Positions 8,287 to 17,043 of a stretch of DNA of 64,000 bases are shown piece by piece. The DNA is from Erysipelotrichaceae bacterium (GTDB taxonomy: Bacteria; Bacillota_I; Bacilli_A; Erysipelotrichales; Erysipelotrichaceae), in the NCBI GenBank assembly GCA_017539025.1, contig JAFYHT010000038.1, forward strand, positions 43,141 to 107,140. Direction: 5' to 3'. The notes beneath the pieces were generated by a model that was given only the letters and a program-made list of their open reading frames with translations, was not told the DNA's origin and searched no databases. Each line of letters begins with the position of its first letter. Position 1 is the first letter of the stretch. The position numbers and the translations under genes are program-made.

Positions 8287-9670
8287 TCCTTTGCTTGAGA
8301 AACTGATCGAATCGTGGTCCTGTATCGAGGGCAACGTGAATTCTACGAAGTCACTGCTGGAATGGATCGATGATCTGAATAAAAACACGATCGTTAATAT
8401 TTCTCAGACATCGATTTCCGATGACTCTTTCTGGTTCTATGATGATTACAGAGGAGAAGTATTGAACAGAAAACGCAGTTTTTTTTCGATCATCGGAATG
8501 CGATTCTTTGTCAATGATGTATTTCTATATGAACAACCGATCATACAGCAGAAAGAGATCGGTTTTTTAGGTATTATCGCAAAAGAGATCGATGGCGTCA
8601 TGAATTTCCTGATGCAGGCGAAGATCGAGCCGGGTAATGTCAACTGTGTTCAGATCTCTCCTACGATCCAGGCGACCAAGAGTAATTTCATCAGGGCACA
8701 TGGAGGAAGGCTTCCTTATTATTTCGAATGGTTCGAAGATGCCGGAAACAGAGGCAGAGTCATTTATGATCAGATCCAGTCGGAACAGGGAAGCAGATTT
8801 GACGGCAAGAGAAACAGGAATATCATCCTGCTTTTGGATAACGATACAGATATCGAGATACAGTCCAATTACAGATGGATGACCCTTGGCCAGCTCAAGA
8901 TGCTGTCAAGGATCGATAATCTTGTGAATATGGATACCAGGACTGTTCTATCCGGTATTCCGACTTTGATCAATGAAGATGGTGATCACGAGTATTTGAA
9001 AGAGTATTTCAGAGATCAGAGTTTATACAAATCATTCTTTTCTGATACATATTCTTCAGATCTGATGAAGGCATATTCTCTGATCAACGACTACAAGATG
9101 AAAAATGATGTCAAAAAGATTGCTGTTCCTTTAGGCCAGCTGGTCGACTGGAAAACAGATGAAAACGGTATCGTTTGCAAGCATGACGGTCATTTTGAAG
9201 TACGATACTATGATATCGAGATCGAGGGAAGAGAAGTCCGGCAGTGGACACAGCCTTTATTCAAGGCAAAACAGAGTGCTTTATTCGTTCTGTTTACAAA
9301 AGTGATCAACGGAGAAAGAAAATTCCTGGTCAGACTGAAGCCGGAGATTGGTTGTTTTGATCAGTGCGAACTTGGTCCGAGCATCCAGTATTCCGATCAT
9401 AATGAGGATCAGGATCTTTTCCTGGATTATTTCCGGGCACATGAACATGATTCAGATTCTGTTCTGGTCGATGTGATGCTTTCGGAAGAGGGCGGACGTT
9501 TCTATCACGAACAGAATAGGAATGTCATTATAGAAGTAAAAGAAGGGGGATTTGACGAGCTTCCTTACGGATTCTTATGGATGAACTATGCATCTTTGAA
9601 TTTCTTGTGCATGTCCAATAACTATCTGAATATCCAGCTGAGGAGCCTTCTGTCATTGATCAGGATCTAG
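8279..9670 (+). CDS. NDP-hexose 2,3-dehydratase
   Basis: Family known from antibiotic sugar clusters (EvaA, SpnO, TylX3, Gra-orf27): it removes the C2 hydroxyl of dTDP-4-keto-6-deoxyglucose to give a 3,4-diketo-2,6-dideoxy sugar. The 463-residue protein shows the characteristic two tandem repeats. The first, near 30-225, contains VNCVQISPTIQATKSNF and GSRFDGKRNRNIIL. The second, near 240-460, contains CELGPSIQYSD and GGRFYHEQNRNVII. Length matches the family. It is followed at once by a Gfo/Idh/MocA oxidoreductase, the usual partner that reduces the unstable C3 ketone. Finding it in a Bacillota surface-glycan locus is unusual. Confidence 0.9.
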   Translation: MHDPLLEKLIESWSCIEGNVNSTKSLLEWIDDLNKNTIVNISQTSISDDSFWFYDDYRGEVLNRKRSFFSIIGMRFFVNDVFLYEQPIIQQKEIGFLGIIAKEIDGVMNFLMQAKIEPGNVNCVQISPTIQATKSNFIRAHGGRLPYYFEWFEDAGNRGRVIYDQIQSEQGSRFDGKRNRNIILLLDNDTDIEIQSNYRWMTLGQLKMLSRIDNLVNMDTRTVLSGIPTLINEDGDHEYLKEYFRDQSLYKSFFSDTYSSDLMKAYSLINDYKMKNDVKKIAVPLGQLVDWKTDENGIVCKHDGHFEVRYYDIEIEGREVRQWTQPLFKAKQSALFVLFTKVINGERKFLVRLKPEIGCFDQCELGPSIQYSDHNEDQDLFLDYFRAHEHDSDSVLVDVMLSEEGGRFYHEQNRNVIIEVKEGGFDELPYGFLWMNYASLNFLCMSNNYLNIQLRSLLSLIRI

Positions 9671-9671
9671 T

Positions 9672-10697
9672 ATGAGATTAGGTATTATCTGTCCGTCGGA
9701 GATCGCTTTCAGGAGATTTCTTCCGGCGCTGAAAAAGAGTTCACGTTTCGATTATGTCGGCTTGTCAAAAGCTTCCAAGGATGAATGGTTCGATCCTGAG
9801 CTTTCGGATGAGACTTTTTCTGTCATCGATGAAGGGAATGTGAATAAAGCAAACGCCATGATACAACAGTATGGCGGAAAACTGTTTGACAGCTATCATG
9901 AAATGATCCATTCAAAGCAGATCGACGCCATTTATATCCCGCTTCCTCCGGCTCTTCATTATCGTTGGGCAAAAGAGGCTTTGGAGAATGGACTTCATGT
10001 ATTGATCGAAAAACCTTCTACGACTTCTTTGAGAGATACTGAAGATCTCGTGAGGATCGCTGAGAAAAATCATCTCGCGCTGCATGAAAACTATATGTTC
10101 ATATTTCATTCTCAGATCGATAAGATCAATGAAGTCATGGATTCGGAAGAACTGGGTGACATCAGGCTGATCAGACTGGATTTCGGGTTTCCGGATCGTG
10201 GAAAGAATGATTTCCGTTATGATAAAAAACTGGGCGGTGGCGCATTGTTGGACTGCGGTGGATATGTATTGAAGTATGCAGATCATCTTTTAGGAGGGGA
10301 TTCTATAGTCTCCTGTGCAATGCTGAACTACAGGAAAGACAGAGAAGTAGATATCTACGGTTCCGGTACTTTGACAAAGGATGATCGATGCGTTCAGTTT
10401 TCTTTCGGTATGGATAATGATTACCGCTGCAGCATCGATATCTGGGGCAGCAATGGAACTTTGAGAAGCAACCGGATCCTGACGGCTCCGGATGGCTTTG
10501 TACCGACTTACACGATCAGCAGAAACGGTGTAACAGAAGAGTTTCAGATGGAAGCAGATGATGCTTTCTGCAACAGCATCAATCATTTCTATCAGTGTAT
10601 CGTTGATGAAGAAACAAGAAAAAAGAACTATCAGACTCTGCTTCATCAGGAGAAACTCGTGGACGATTTCATGAAAAAGGCAGGTGCAATTGAGTGA
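9672..10697 (+). CDS. Gfo/Idh/MocA family oxidoreductase, probable NDP-sugar 3-ketoreductase
   Basis: NAD(P)-dependent oxidoreductase of 341 residues. The N-terminal Rossmann domain opens with LGIICPSEIAFRRFLPAL, where the usual GxGxxA is replaced by a C-P-S variant. IYIPLPPALHYRWA follows, then the conserved EKP at 113-115 that carries the catalytic lysine. Proteins of this family such as SpnN and KijD10 reduce the C3 ketone formed by 2,3-dehydratases, and the gene starts one base after that dehydratase gene. I infer the product is dTDP-4-keto-2,6-dideoxyhexose. The family is clear; the precise substrate is inferred from context. Confidence 0.85.
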   Translation: MRLGIICPSEIAFRRFLPALKKSSRFDYVGLSKASKDEWFDPELSDETFSVIDEGNVNKANAMIQQYGGKLFDSYHEMIHSKQIDAIYIPLPPALHYRWAKEALENGLHVLIEKPSTTSLRDTEDLVRIAEKNHLALHENYMFIFHSQIDKINEVMDSEELGDIRLIRLDFGFPDRGKNDFRYDKKLGGGALLDCGGYVLKYADHLLGGDSIVSCAMLNYRKDREVDIYGSGTLTKDDRCVQFSFGMDNDYRCSIDIWGSNGTLRSNRILTAPDGFVPTYTISRNGVTEEFQMEADDAFCNSINHFYQCIVDEETRKKNYQTLLHQEKLVDDFMKKAGAIE

Positions 10698-11593
10698 AGA
10701 TCGCAGTGATCGGCGCAAACAGTTATATTGCCAGAAACCTGATCTGCTTCATCAGAAAACATGAGGATGATGTTTCTTTTCGTCTCTATGATATTCAGGA
10801 AGATCATCTCGATGCTTTGCCTGATTATGAAAGAGTGAATACTCTTGATAAAGAAGACGTCAGAAAGATCGATTTCGATGTTGATCTCTTATATGTCTTT
10901 ACCGGCAAGACCGGGACATATAAGGGTTTTGATGAATATGACAGCTATCTGCAGATCAACGAGATGTCGTTGCTCAATATCCTTGATACATATCGTGAGG
11001 TATCTTCAAAGGCTAAGATCGTCTTTCCTTCCACTAGGCTCGTATACAAGGGGAGAAGCGGAAGATTGAAAGAAGATGATGAAAAAGAGTTCAAGACGAT
11101 CTATGCGATCAACAAATACGCCTGCGAACAGTATCTGAAGATGTATCACAACTGTTTTGATATCCAATATCTGATCTTCAGGATCTGTGTTCCTTACGGT
11201 TCTCTGATTCCGGGAGTCAGCTCCTATGGGACGGCGGAATTCATGATCAGGAATGCTTGCGCAGGAAAGGATATTACTTTGTACGGCGGAGGAACTGTCA
11301 GAAGGACACTGATCCATATAGAGGATCTCTGCAATGCTCTGTTTAGAGGTGCAGAATGTGAATCGTGTGTCAATGACGTATTCAATATCGGAGGAGAAGA
11401 TTACAGTTTGAAGCAGATGGCTCTTCTGATCTCTGAAAAATACGGGAATCAGGTCACAGATATTGAGTGGCCTGAGCAGCAGTTGAAGATCGAATCCGGC
11501 GATACTGTCTTTGATTCCGACAAGTTCGATCATCTGACCGGCTTTGTATATCATCACCATTTTAAAAATTGGCTTAATGAAGAAACTATATAG
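10694..11593 (+). CDS. NAD-dependent epimerase/dehydratase (SDR), candidate NDP-sugar 4-ketoreductase
   Basis: Extended SDR of 299 residues starting with GTG that overlaps the previous stop (GTGA). The Rossmann motif is GANSYIA at 7-13 and the catalytic pair is YAINK (YxxxK). VPYGSLIPG and ILIHIEDL-like regions match sugar-nucleotide reductases. In a deoxysugar operon it could reduce the C4 ketone of the 2,6-dideoxy sugar or epimerise it. The aminotransferase next door competes for the same C4 position, so the operon may make two sugars, or this SDR may act elsewhere in the route. Confidence 0.8.
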   Translation: MKIAVIGANSYIARNLICFIRKHEDDVSFRLYDIQEDHLDALPDYERVNTLDKEDVRKIDFDVDLLYVFTGKTGTYKGFDEYDSYLQINEMSLLNILDTYREVSSKAKIVFPSTRLVYKGRSGRLKEDDEKEFKTIYAINKYACEQYLKMYHNCFDIQYLIFRICVPYGSLIPGVSSYGTAEFMIRNACAGKDITLYGGGTVRRTLIHIEDLCNALFRGAECESCVNDVFNIGGEDYSLKQMALLISEKYGNQVTDIEWPEQQLKIESGDTVFDSDKFDHLTGFVYHHHFKNWLNEETI

Positions 11594-11607
11594 CGAGGTA
11601 TGAACTG

Positions 11608-12744
11608 ATGAAAAAGATACCATTCAACATTCCGCCTTATGTGGAAGGCGAAGAACAATATGTCAATGAGGCGATCCGGTCTCATACGATCTGTGGAGAT
11701 AACGCTTTTACTTTACAATGTGAAAAGCTGCTGGAAGAAAAATTCCACTCTCCTAAGATCCATCTGACAACCAGCGGAACGACCGCTTTGGAGATGGCGT
11801 GCATGCTGGCAGGGATCGGACCTGGGGATGAAGTCATCCTTCCTTCTTTCACTTTCTCTTCTTCTGCGAATGCAGCCGTCATTTTCGGCGGCGTTCCTGT
11901 ATTCGTCGATATCAGATATGATACGAAAAACATTGATGAAAAAAAGATCGAAGAAGCGATCACCGAGAAGACAAAGGCCATCATGGTCGTTCATTATGCC
12001 GGTGTCTCCTGTGAGATGGATGAGATCATGGAGATCGCTCGCAGACATAACCTTTACGTTATTGAAGATGCGGCTCAGGCTGTCAATGCAATGTATAAGG
12101 GCAGATATCTGGGTACGATCGGTGATCTGGGTTGTTTCTCTTTCCATGAGACAAAGAATTATTCCATGGGTGAGGGTGGTGCGATCTCGATCAATAACAC
12201 TGATATGATCGACAGAGGAACGATCATCAGAGAAAAAGGAACCAACAGGACGCAATTCAAGAACGGTCAGGTCGATAAGTATACCTGGGTCGATAAGGGT
12301 TCCAGTTATCTTCCTTCCGATATCCTTGCGGCTTATCTATATCCGCAACTGCTGAAGATCGATGAGATCAATGATGACCGTGTGAAGAGCTTTGACAGGT
12401 ATTATGAAAATCTGAAGCCTCTGATGGAAAAAGGTTTTATTGACCTGCCAATCATTTCAGAAGATTGTGTACACAACGGGCACATGTTCTATGTCATGGC
12501 AAAGAATCTTGAAGAAAGAGAAAAACTTCAGGCATATCTGCGTGAAAGAAATATCATCAGTGCATTCCATTATATTCCGTTGCACAGTGCTCCGGAAGGC
12601 ATCAGAGCCGGCAGATTCCATGGGGAAGATGTCCATACGACAAACGTTTATGAAAGGTTATTGAGACTTCCGATGTATTATCAGCTGGCCGATGAAGACA
12701 TCGACAGAGTCTGTCAGACGATCAGAGAGTTCTATGGAGAATAA
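11608..12744 (+). CDS. wecE: dTDP-4-amino-4,6-dideoxyhexose transaminase, WecE/RffA type
   Basis: PLP-dependent aminotransferase of the DegT/DnrJ/EryC1 family, 378 residues against 376 in E. coli WecE. It shares that protein's landmarks along its length: IPFNIPPYV at the start, CGDNAF, TTSGTTALEMA at 54-64, HYAGVSCEMD, EDAAQA and SFHETKNYSMGEGG with the PLP lysine at 183. WecE converts dTDP-4-keto-6-deoxyglucose to dTDP-4-amino-4,6-dideoxygalactose. Here the substrate may be the 2-deoxy analogue made by the preceding genes. GAGG at 11595-11598 is a usable ribosome site. Confidence 0.9.
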   Translation: MKKIPFNIPPYVEGEEQYVNEAIRSHTICGDNAFTLQCEKLLEEKFHSPKIHLTTSGTTALEMACMLAGIGPGDEVILPSFTFSSSANAAVIFGGVPVFVDIRYDTKNIDEKKIEEAITEKTKAIMVVHYAGVSCEMDEIMEIARRHNLYVIEDAAQAVNAMYKGRYLGTIGDLGCFSFHETKNYSMGEGGAISINNTDMIDRGTIIREKGTNRTQFKNGQVDKYTWVDKGSSYLPSDILAAYLYPQLLKIDEINDDRVKSFDRYYENLKPLMEKGFIDLPIISEDCVHNGHMFYVMAKNLEEREKLQAYLRERNIISAFHYIPLHSAPEGIRAGRFHGEDVHTTNVYERLLRLPMYYQLADEDIDRVCQTIREFYGE

Positions 12745-13801
12745 GAAGCATTACTATTCACTGGATTTTTTAAAGTTCCTTCTTTCGATCCTGATCCTTT
12801 TTCATCACTTCCAGATGACTACTTTGGTGGATTTCGGGAAGATCGATTTCGTAGAAGGGATCTTTAACTTCGCAATGCTTGTGGAGTTTTTCTTCATCAT
12901 TTCCGGATTCTTATCCGGAATGACTGCCGATAAGACCGGAAAAAGCAGTTTCGAAACTTTTATCGGCAAGAAGATCAGACGACTGTATCCAACAGCGATA
13001 TTATCTGTGATCGTGATGACTGTTCTGATCATGATCGACTATCTTCTGAATGGTGTGTTCAGACAGGGGCTTGTTCCGGATATCTTTAAGTTCTTCAACA
13101 GTATCCTGATCACATTCTCAGGATATTCTATAAAAGTCGGCAGAGGGATCAACAATCCTTTGTGGTATGTCGGAGTCCTGATGATCTGTTATATCATCTT
13201 CTATCTGATATTGAGGATCAGTGAGAGAAACGGCATCAAACCGATATATCTGTTTGTTTTCGTCTGCCTTCTGGGCATTGGCATCCATGATTATGGTATC
13301 GATCTGCCTTTTGCGAATGAAGATGTTTCCAGAGGTTATGCAGCCTTTTTCTATGGATTGATCCTTTATGAACTCTATCGGAATTATTCTCATCGTTTCC
13401 TGTATCTATTTTCTTATCTGACCCTGATTGTATGTGGCTTGTTGTTCATCATCAACTATACAGCTTTCTATCAGTATCAGTGGGGATCCTTTGTTTTTGT
13501 TATATTCCCATGTGTTTTATTTGTATTTCTTTCTCTGGAGAACTATCTCGGATTTAAGTTCTTTCAGGTTCTTGGAGGAGTGTCATATGAGATATATGTC
13601 TGGCATTCTCTGTTCAATCATCTTATCCTGATGTCTGAGAACATTTTAAAGCCGTTATATGATCAGCCTTTCCTCTTTTTAGGGATCTATACTCTGATCG
13701 TAGTGCTGTTTTCTTATGTGATGTATTCTTTCGTTGAAAAGCCATTGACGAAAGCTGTTATTTCTTGCTATTCGAAGATCAGAAAACAAGACGCAGAATA
13801 A
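12734..13801 (+). CDS. Acyltransferase 3 family membrane O-acyltransferase
   Basis: Integral membrane acyltransferase of about 355 residues with roughly ten helices, of the kind that acetylates sugars on surface polymers. The N-terminal helix carries LDFLKFLLSILILFHHF with the family's catalytic histidine. RRLYPTAIL follows helix two, and the C-terminal SYEIYVWHSLFNHL matches the conserved end block. I take the ATG at 12734, which overlaps the end of the aminotransferase gene; an upstream in-frame ATG would add 14 residues overlapping that gene. It closes the deoxysugar operon and probably acylates that sugar. Confidence 0.85.
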   Translation: MENKKHYYSLDFLKFLLSILILFHHFQMTTLVDFGKIDFVEGIFNFAMLVEFFFIISGFLSGMTADKTGKSSFETFIGKKIRRLYPTAILSVIVMTVLIMIDYLLNGVFRQGLVPDIFKFFNSILITFSGYSIKVGRGINNPLWYVGVLMICYIIFYLILRISERNGIKPIYLFVFVCLLGIGIHDYGIDLPFANEDVSRGYAAFFYGLILYELYRNYSHRFLYLFSYLTLIVCGLLFIINYTAFYQYQWGSFVFVIFPCVLFVFLSLENYLGFKFFQVLGGVSYEIYVWHSLFNHLILMSENILKPLYDQPFLFLGIYTLIVVLFSYVMYSFVEKPLTKAVISCYSKIRKQDAE

Positions 13802-13831
13802 GTCCCGTTCATAGAAAGAGGGATAGATGCG

Positions 13832-13840
13832 TGATATACT
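13832..13840 (+). promoter_or_regulatory. Extended -10 promoter, predicted leaderless start
   Basis: TGATATACT is a near-consensus extended -10. The ATG of the next gene begins 7 nt downstream of its last base, and no Shine-Dalgarno sequence lies between. Confidence 0.6.
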
Positions 13841-13846
13841 TTCTTT

Positions 13847-15028
13847 ATGATAAAAAAACAGAATAAAAAACCGATATCAGATCTCTATGGCATTATCTTT
13901 CCGATTTTTGTGATGATAATCAGTTTTTTGTTGATCTATCTTTATGTCAATGTCTATCATTCAAGTGATTACCCGGCGCATGTCAGACAGGCTCTAAGAG
14001 GAGAAGGCTATTCCCTTGTTTCTCTGATGGTCGTTCTGTTACATAAGATCGATGCTTCCAATACGCTTTTTATCGCCTTTATGGCAATCGCGACAGCTGT
14101 TACTGTTTATGCTTGTGCATTCTTTATCAGAACTGTTATGGAGCTTCTTGGGAAGGATTGCGATCAGAAAACTCTGATCCCGATTGCAGCATCAACTGTC
14201 TTTATCTGTAAATTATGCATACCGGAATGGTCAGGATATTATTATCAGGGTGCTTTTGCGACACAGTCATGGCACAATTCCACCTATACTCTGATGCGTC
14301 TGTTTGCGATATTGACACTGGGTTTTTATTTCTCAATCGAAAGAGAATATAAGGAAACGATCGATATAAAGAAATTGGCTTTATTTACTTTGAGTCTTGC
14401 ATTGAGCAATCTTTCAAAGCCGAATTTTGTCATCGTTTTCGCTCCGATCATGTTGGTGAGACTGATCATAGACTTTGTTTCTTCCAAAGGGAAGAATTTC
14501 AGGAACGCTTTTATTTTCGGATGCTGTGTACTGGTTTCCTGTGTAGTACTGATCTTCCAGTTCAGAACTTCTTTCCCGGGAGAAGGGGAAAGCGGAGTCG
14601 CTTTTTCTGTCTCCAATGCGATCGCTTTTCTGACAAAGGATAAGAAACTTCCTTTATATCTCTTGTTGAATTACGCATTCCCTATATATGTTTCATATCT
14701 GGTTTATTTCAAGAGCGGCAGAAAAAAAGTTTTAAACAGAAGGATCATTACGGAAAGCTGGATGATGGTATTATTCAGCATCCTTGTATATATGTTCATA
14801 GTGGAAACCGGTCCCAGAGCAGCCGACGGAAATTTCGGATGGGGAATGCCTTTTTTCGGATATCTGATCTTCGCAGTATGCATCGGATATCTTGAAACCA
14901 TGCATAAAGAGGGCCGAATCAGCGATGAACAGTATCTGGCCGGAAAGATCCTGTATTTCGCACATATCTTTTTCGGTATCTTCTATTTTGGTCTGCTCCT
15001 ATTGGGGTATCTCTCCTGGGGCTTCTGA
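13847..15028 (+). CDS. Multi-pass membrane protein of unknown family
   Basis: A 393-residue protein with about nine hydrophobic helices. The first outward loop reads YHSSDYPAHVRQALRGEGYS; an acidic residue in this place is typical of GT-C glycosyltransferases, but I do not recognise the family. A cluster of polar residues, WSGYYYQGAFATQSWHNST, lies in a second loop near residue 130 and could be part of an active site. It starts a transcription unit, and the next gene, another large membrane protein, follows within 4 nt. A role in transfer of lipid-linked sugars is a guess from topology and context. Confidence 0.6.
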   Translation: MIKKQNKKPISDLYGIIFPIFVMIISFLLIYLYVNVYHSSDYPAHVRQALRGEGYSLVSLMVVLLHKIDASNTLFIAFMAIATAVTVYACAFFIRTVMELLGKDCDQKTLIPIAASTVFICKLCIPEWSGYYYQGAFATQSWHNSTYTLMRLFAILTLGFYFSIEREYKETIDIKKLALFTLSLALSNLSKPNFVIVFAPIMLVRLIIDFVSSKGKNFRNAFIFGCCVLVSCVVLIFQFRTSFPGEGESGVAFSVSNAIAFLTKDKKLPLYLLLNYAFPIYVSYLVYFKSGRKKVLNRRIITESWMMVLFSILVYMFIVETGPRAADGNFGWGMPFFGYLIFAVCIGYLETMHKEGRISDEQYLAGKILYFAHIFFGIFYFGLLLLGYLSWGF

Positions 15029-15031
15029 TTT

Positions 15032-17041
15032 ATGAAAGAGAAGAATTTTCTTTCAGACAATCGATACGGTGCGATCTACTTGAATGAAGGGATCATTTTA
15101 TTAGCGTGTCTGCTGATTGGCTTTTATAGCGGAACAGGACTTAAGTCTGCTTTGTTTTATTTCTTATATCAGTTTTTCGGCATCTTTATTCCAGGCCTTT
15201 CATTATTGACTCTCATCAGAAAAAGAAGTGATTTGTTTGATGATGCCATCCTGTACAGCTATGTATTTGGAACGGTATTCATACTGATAGTATATTTCGC
15301 ATATATGCATCTCTTATCTTTTATGCCGTCTATCATTCTGACGGTTTTATTGTGCGTGATCTCGCTTTATAATCTGTATCGCAATCGTGATTGGATCGAA
15401 GCGAAGATCGATGTTGATCATATCGTCTGTTTTGTGATCATCGCATTTCTCTATGTGATCTGCTTTCATGCGGTTTCTCTTCATACTATATCACCTGAAA
15501 GATATGGCTCAACTGTGTTTAATAAAGACTTCCTTTTCTGGGTTGGCAACAGTATTTCTTTCACAAAAGGACTTCCTGTGCAGAATTTCCGTCTGGTAGG
15601 AGAAGCTTTCTACTATCATTATTTCTCGAATATATTGATTGCGTTTTCTTCCATGAATAGCGGGATCGATGTCTTTACCGTGAGTTATTACTACTCATAT
15701 CTGATCCCTTGTCTGCTTTTGGTATTATCTTGCTTTGATTTTCTGAAAACTGTGACTGGGAATCGTTTATTGATTTATTCCGGAATGATCTTTATCCTGC
15801 TGATCAGTTCTTCAACAGTATATTTACCGGAGCACCTCTATTATTGTCCTTTTGGTTTTGATTACGGATATGCATTCTCCATGTTATCGATCGCCTGTCT
15901 GATACGGATGTATCAGAAAGATGTTTTCTCATCGATCAATGTATTTATCTCATGTGTTCTTATCGCTGTGAATACAGGCTTTAAAGCCCCGATCACTTTG
16001 ACGATACTGATCGCACACGGGGCAGTTGCTTTCTGTTTCCTTTTACAGAAAAAGTGGACTAGAGGTATGATCTGTGGTTTCGTATGGCTGTTTTCGTTCC
16101 TTGTGATCTATTTCCTGGTCATTTCCGGTCTGAATACCGGAATGGAAAGAAAAAACGGATTGGAACTGCTAGGCATCCTTGGAGCTTTTGACAAGAACCG
16201 TTGGGCGATCGAAATATTGAATGAACTCGTTTATGAAAAAGGTTTTCAGGACAACGGGATCGCCAGGATCGTTGCCTTATTCCTTTATGTTTTCCGAAGC
16301 AACAGGGCAGCTATGCTTTTACTGATGATCTCAGCTTGTGGGATCTTGTATTTTCTGTTCAGAAGAAATGCTGATGTGCTGATCCCGATCAGCCTGATTT
16401 CAGTGTCTTTATGGGGGGTCCTTCTGACGATCAATACATATCAGGATGGCAACAGCCAGATGTATTTTCTGATGTCAACTTTTCCTTGTGCTGTATTGTC
16501 CGGGCTATATATGATCGATAAGATCGCAAAAAAGGAAATACAATATCTTCTGATTGCTGCAGTTCTGATCTTTTCTTTTTCTGATATCAGATCCTTTGTT
16601 TTAGACAGCATCATGGCACAGATAAATGATGCATCGCTGATACAGAAAGGAGAGAGCACTCCGGGGGACGACAGATATCGTTTTTATGCTGAGGAATACG
16701 GATTAGCACAGTGGTTAAAAGAGAATACTGCAGAAAAAGATTATATTGCTTTGGATTGCTTTGAATATGACGGCATGAGAAAAGAAGAGATGTTAGGGGT
16801 ATTCTCACAGCGCTTCATATGGAATGACGGTCTCTATTCTACGGATTCCGAAAGGGAAAGAAGAAGAAAGATCGTTGATGATATTTTCGAAAATGATAAT
16901 TCAGCTCTAAAACAGCTGAAAGAAGAAAATGTGAAATATCTTGTTCAGACCTTATTCGTAAACCCGGATTTCAGATTGAATGATTGCGATATCGTCTATG
17001 AACGGGATGGTTTTGTGGTTTACAGGCTTTATAATGAATAG
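15032..17041 (+). CDS. Large membrane protein, GT-C-like glycosyltransferase candidate
   Basis: A 669-residue protein with about 12-14 hydrophobic helices and a soluble C-terminal domain from about 550. A loop near residue 165 contains NKDFLFWVGNSISF followed by YYHYFSNIL, an acidic/aromatic arrangement reminiscent of GT-C enzymes that use polyprenyl-phosphate donors. The tail (EYGLAQWLKENT, LKEENVKYLVQ) resembles the soluble ends of large bacterial membrane glycosyltransferases. It follows the preceding membrane protein closely and its TAG shares a base with the next start region, so the three genes form an operon. Confidence 0.65.
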   Translation: MKEKNFLSDNRYGAIYLNEGIILLACLLIGFYSGTGLKSALFYFLYQFFGIFIPGLSLLTLIRKRSDLFDDAILYSYVFGTVFILIVYFAYMHLLSFMPSIILTVLLCVISLYNLYRNRDWIEAKIDVDHIVCFVIIAFLYVICFHAVSLHTISPERYGSTVFNKDFLFWVGNSISFTKGLPVQNFRLVGEAFYYHYFSNILIAFSSMNSGIDVFTVSYYYSYLIPCLLLVLSCFDFLKTVTGNRLLIYSGMIFILLISSSTVYLPEHLYYCPFGFDYGYAFSMLSIACLIRMYQKDVFSSINVFISCVLIAVNTGFKAPITLTILIAHGAVAFCFLLQKKWTRGMICGFVWLFSFLVIYFLVISGLNTGMERKNGLELLGILGAFDKNRWAIEILNELVYEKGFQDNGIARIVALFLYVFRSNRAAMLLLMISACGILYFLFRRNADVLIPISLISVSLWGVLLTINTYQDGNSQMYFLMSTFPCAVLSGLYMIDKIAKKEIQYLLIAAVLIFSFSDIRSFVLDSIMAQINDASLIQKGESTPGDDRYRFYAEEYGLAQWLKENTAEKDYIALDCFEYDGMRKEEMLGVFSQRFIWNDGLYSTDSERERRRKIVDDIFENDNSALKQLKEENVKYLVQTLFVNPDFRLNDCDIVYERDGFVVYRLYNE

Positions 17042-17043
17042 TG

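Noticed and set aside
12692..12733. Upstream ATG that would lengthen the acyltransferase by 14 residues.
   Set aside because: It lies deep in the aminotransferase gene and the added residues have no counterpart in the family. ATG 12734 is the natural coupled start.
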